Positions 62,146-64,000 of a stretch of DNA of 64,000 bases are shown piece by piece. A program made the position numbers and the translations under genes. The stretch is from Lumbricus terrestris (lineage: Eukaryota; Annelida; Clitellata; Crassiclitellata; Lumbricidae), in the NCBI GenBank assembly GCA_949752735.1, contig OX457052.1, positions 35,112,263-35,176,262 of the forward strand, read 5' to 3'. Numbering within the stretch: the first letter of the stretch is position 1; each line of letters opens with the position of its first letter. The notes beneath the pieces are model-generated. The model had not been told where the DNA came from and ran no database searches. It saw nothing but the letters and a program-made list of their open reading frames with translations.

Positions 62146-64000
62146 GAGCTTATATATTGCGTGTGTGACCTCATATATTGCGCGTGTGACCTTATATATT
62201 GCGTGTGTGACCTCATATATTGCGTGTGTGACCTCATATATTGCGTGTGTGACCTCATATATTGCGTGTGTGACCTTATATATTGCGTGTGTGACCTCAT
62301 ATATTGCGTGTGTGACCTCATTTATTGCGTGTGTGACCTCATATATTGCGTGTGTGACCTCATATATTGCGTGTGTGACCTTATATATTGCGTGTGTGAC
62401 CTTATATATTGCGTGTGTGACCTCATATATTGCGTGTTTGACCTCATATATTGCGTGTGTGACCTTATATATTGCGTGTGTGACCTCATATATTGCGTGT
62501 GTGACCTCATATATTGCGTGTGTGACCTCATATATTGCGTGTGTGACCTCATATATTGCGTGTGTGACCTCATATATTGCGTGTGTGACCTCATATATTG
62601 CGTGTGTGACCTTATATATTGCGTGTGTGACCTCATATATTGCGTGTGTGACCTCATATATTGCGTGTGTGACCTCATATATTGCGTGTGTGACCTCATA
62701 TATTGCGTGTGTGACCTCATATATTGCGCGTGTGACCTTATATATTGCGTGTGTGACCTCATACATTGCGTGTGTGACATCATATTTTGCGTGTGTGACC
62801 TCATATTTTGCGTGTGTGACCTTATCTATTGCGTGTGTGACCTTATATATTGCGTGTGTGACCGTATATATTGCGTGTTTGACCTCATATATTGCGTGTG
62901 TGACCTCATATATTGCGTGTGTGAGCTTATCTATTGCGTGTGTGACCTTATATATTGCGTGTGTGACCTCATATATTGCGTGTGTGACCTTATATATTGC
63001 GTGTGTGACCTTATATATTGCGTGTGTGACCGTATATCATGCGTGTTTGACCTTATATATTGCGTGTGTGACCTCATATATTGCGTGTGTGACCTCATAT
63101 ATTGAGTGGGTGACCTCATATATTGCGTGTGTGACCTCATATATTGCGTGTGTGACCTCATATATTGCGTGTGTGACCTCATATATTGCGTGTGTGACCT
63201 CATATATTGCGTGTGTGACCTCATATATTGCGTGTGTGACCTCATATATTGCGTGTGTGACCTCATATATTGCGTGTGTGACCTCATTTATTGCGTGTGT
63301 GACCTCATATATTGCGTGTGTGACCTCATATATTGCGTGTGTGACCTTATATATTGCGTGTGTGACCTTATATATTGCGTGTGTGACCTCATATATTGCG
63401 TGTTTGACCTCATATATTGCGTGTGTGACCTTATATATTGCGTGTGTGACCTCATATATTGCGTGTGTGACCTCATATATTGCGTGTGTGACCTCATATA
63501 TTGCGTGTGTGACCTCATATATTGCGTGTGTGACCTCATATATTGCGTGTGTGACCTCATATATTGCGTGTGTGACCTTATATATTGCGTGTGTGACCTC
63601 ATATATTGCGTGTGTGACCTCATATATTGCGTGTGTGACCTCATATATTGCGTGTGTGACCTCATATATTGCGTGTGTGACCTCATATATTGCGCGTGTG
63701 ACCTTATATATTGCGTGTGTGACCTCATACATTGCGTGTGTGACATCATATTTTGCGTGTGTGACCTCATATTTTGCGTGTGTGACCTTATCTATTGCGT
63801 GTGTGACCTTATATATTGCGTGTGTGACCGTATATATTGCGTGTTTGACCTCATATATTGCGTGTGTGACCTCATATATTGCGTGTGTGAGCTTATCTAT
63901 TGCGTGTGTGACCTTATATATTGCGTGTGTGACCTCATATATTGCGTGTGTGACCTTATATATTGCGTGTGTGACCTTATATATTGCGTGTGTGACCGTA
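62143..64000 (+). repeat. 21-bp minisatellite with 966-bp higher-order repeat
   Basis: About 88 units of TGCGTGTGTGACCTCATATAT, running off the window. A distinctive variant block (ATACATTGCG, then ACATCATATTTTGCG) at 62761 recurs at 63727. The 966-bp distance is exactly 46 units. Long frames (LIYCVCD, YEVTHAI) are open because the 21-bp unit is a multiple of three. Confidence 0.95.

Noticed and set aside
62023..63770. LIYCVCD and YEVTHAI repeat proteins
   Set aside because: A 21-bp unit keeps frames open on both strands. The array is a minisatellite inside a LINE.

Overview
This window is animal genomic DNA, most likely from a marine invertebrate (phylum not decidable from the sequence). 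The reasons are LINE, SINE and MITE families typical of such genomes, very long simple repeats and minisatellites, low coding density, and no sign of bacterial operons. I found no intact host protein gene. The only intact long coding frame is the reverse transcriptase of a 5'-truncated RTE-type LINE (232-2124). The only recognisable host protein sequence is a 44-residue histone H2A fragment at about 40.9-41.05 kb.

The unexpected feature is a recurrent promoter-like module. A box AAAGGTGTC (consensus TTTTAAAGGTGTCTAA) occurs about 30 times between 3.8 and 61.7 kb on both strands, 13 times exactly. By composition about 0.5 exact hits are expected. In 26 of 30 cases a TATA box lies 17-24 nt away on the same side, most often exactly 20 nt. 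One module (41.61-41.65 kb) sits in front of a sequence starting with the conserved U2 snRNA 5' stem-loop. There the TATA begins at -30 and the box is centred near -55, which is the geometry of a proximal sequence element (PSE) and TATA in a metazoan snRNA-type promoter. I therefore read the array as about 30 snRNA-type promoters (about 22 firing leftward, 8 rightward) in front of mostly unrelated sequences. Several are followed by a recurring element of about 100 bp (E100 below) that can fold into a short hairpin. Parts of the array (15.6-16.3, 19.3-20.5, 24.9-27.7 and 61.2-61.4 kb) are tandemly duplicated non-coding cassettes. One pair of promoters is caught in a large inverted repeat (16.6-19.1 kb).

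Layout. 0-2.1 kb: RTE LINE. 5.4-7.1 kb: AT-rich palindromic minisatellite. 7.4-8.7 kb: polypurine tract and TCTG repeats. 9.2-11.1 kb: CR1-like LINE split by a TTAA-flanked MITE whose near-identical sister copy lies at 56.4-57.4 kb. 12.0-12.6 kb: a second TTAA MITE. 13-14.4 kb: simple repeats. 15.4-28 kb: duplicated promoter cassettes with LINE remnants. 28.3-31.5 kb: 26-bp minisatellite. 35.6-38.4 kb: a 2.4-kb TIR element carrying its own satellite, inserted in a SINE, with an empty-site duplicate beside it. 40.9-43.3 kb: H2A fragment, U2-like gene, hAT-like MITE and E100. 45-61 kb: LINE and SINE debris, microsatellites and further promoter modules. 62.1-64 kb: a 21-bp minisatellite with a 966-bp higher-order period that runs off the end.

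Mobile elements account for most identifiable sequence. They form linked families: the main SINE shares its 3' hairpin with the CR1-like LINEs, which suggests it was mobilised by them.
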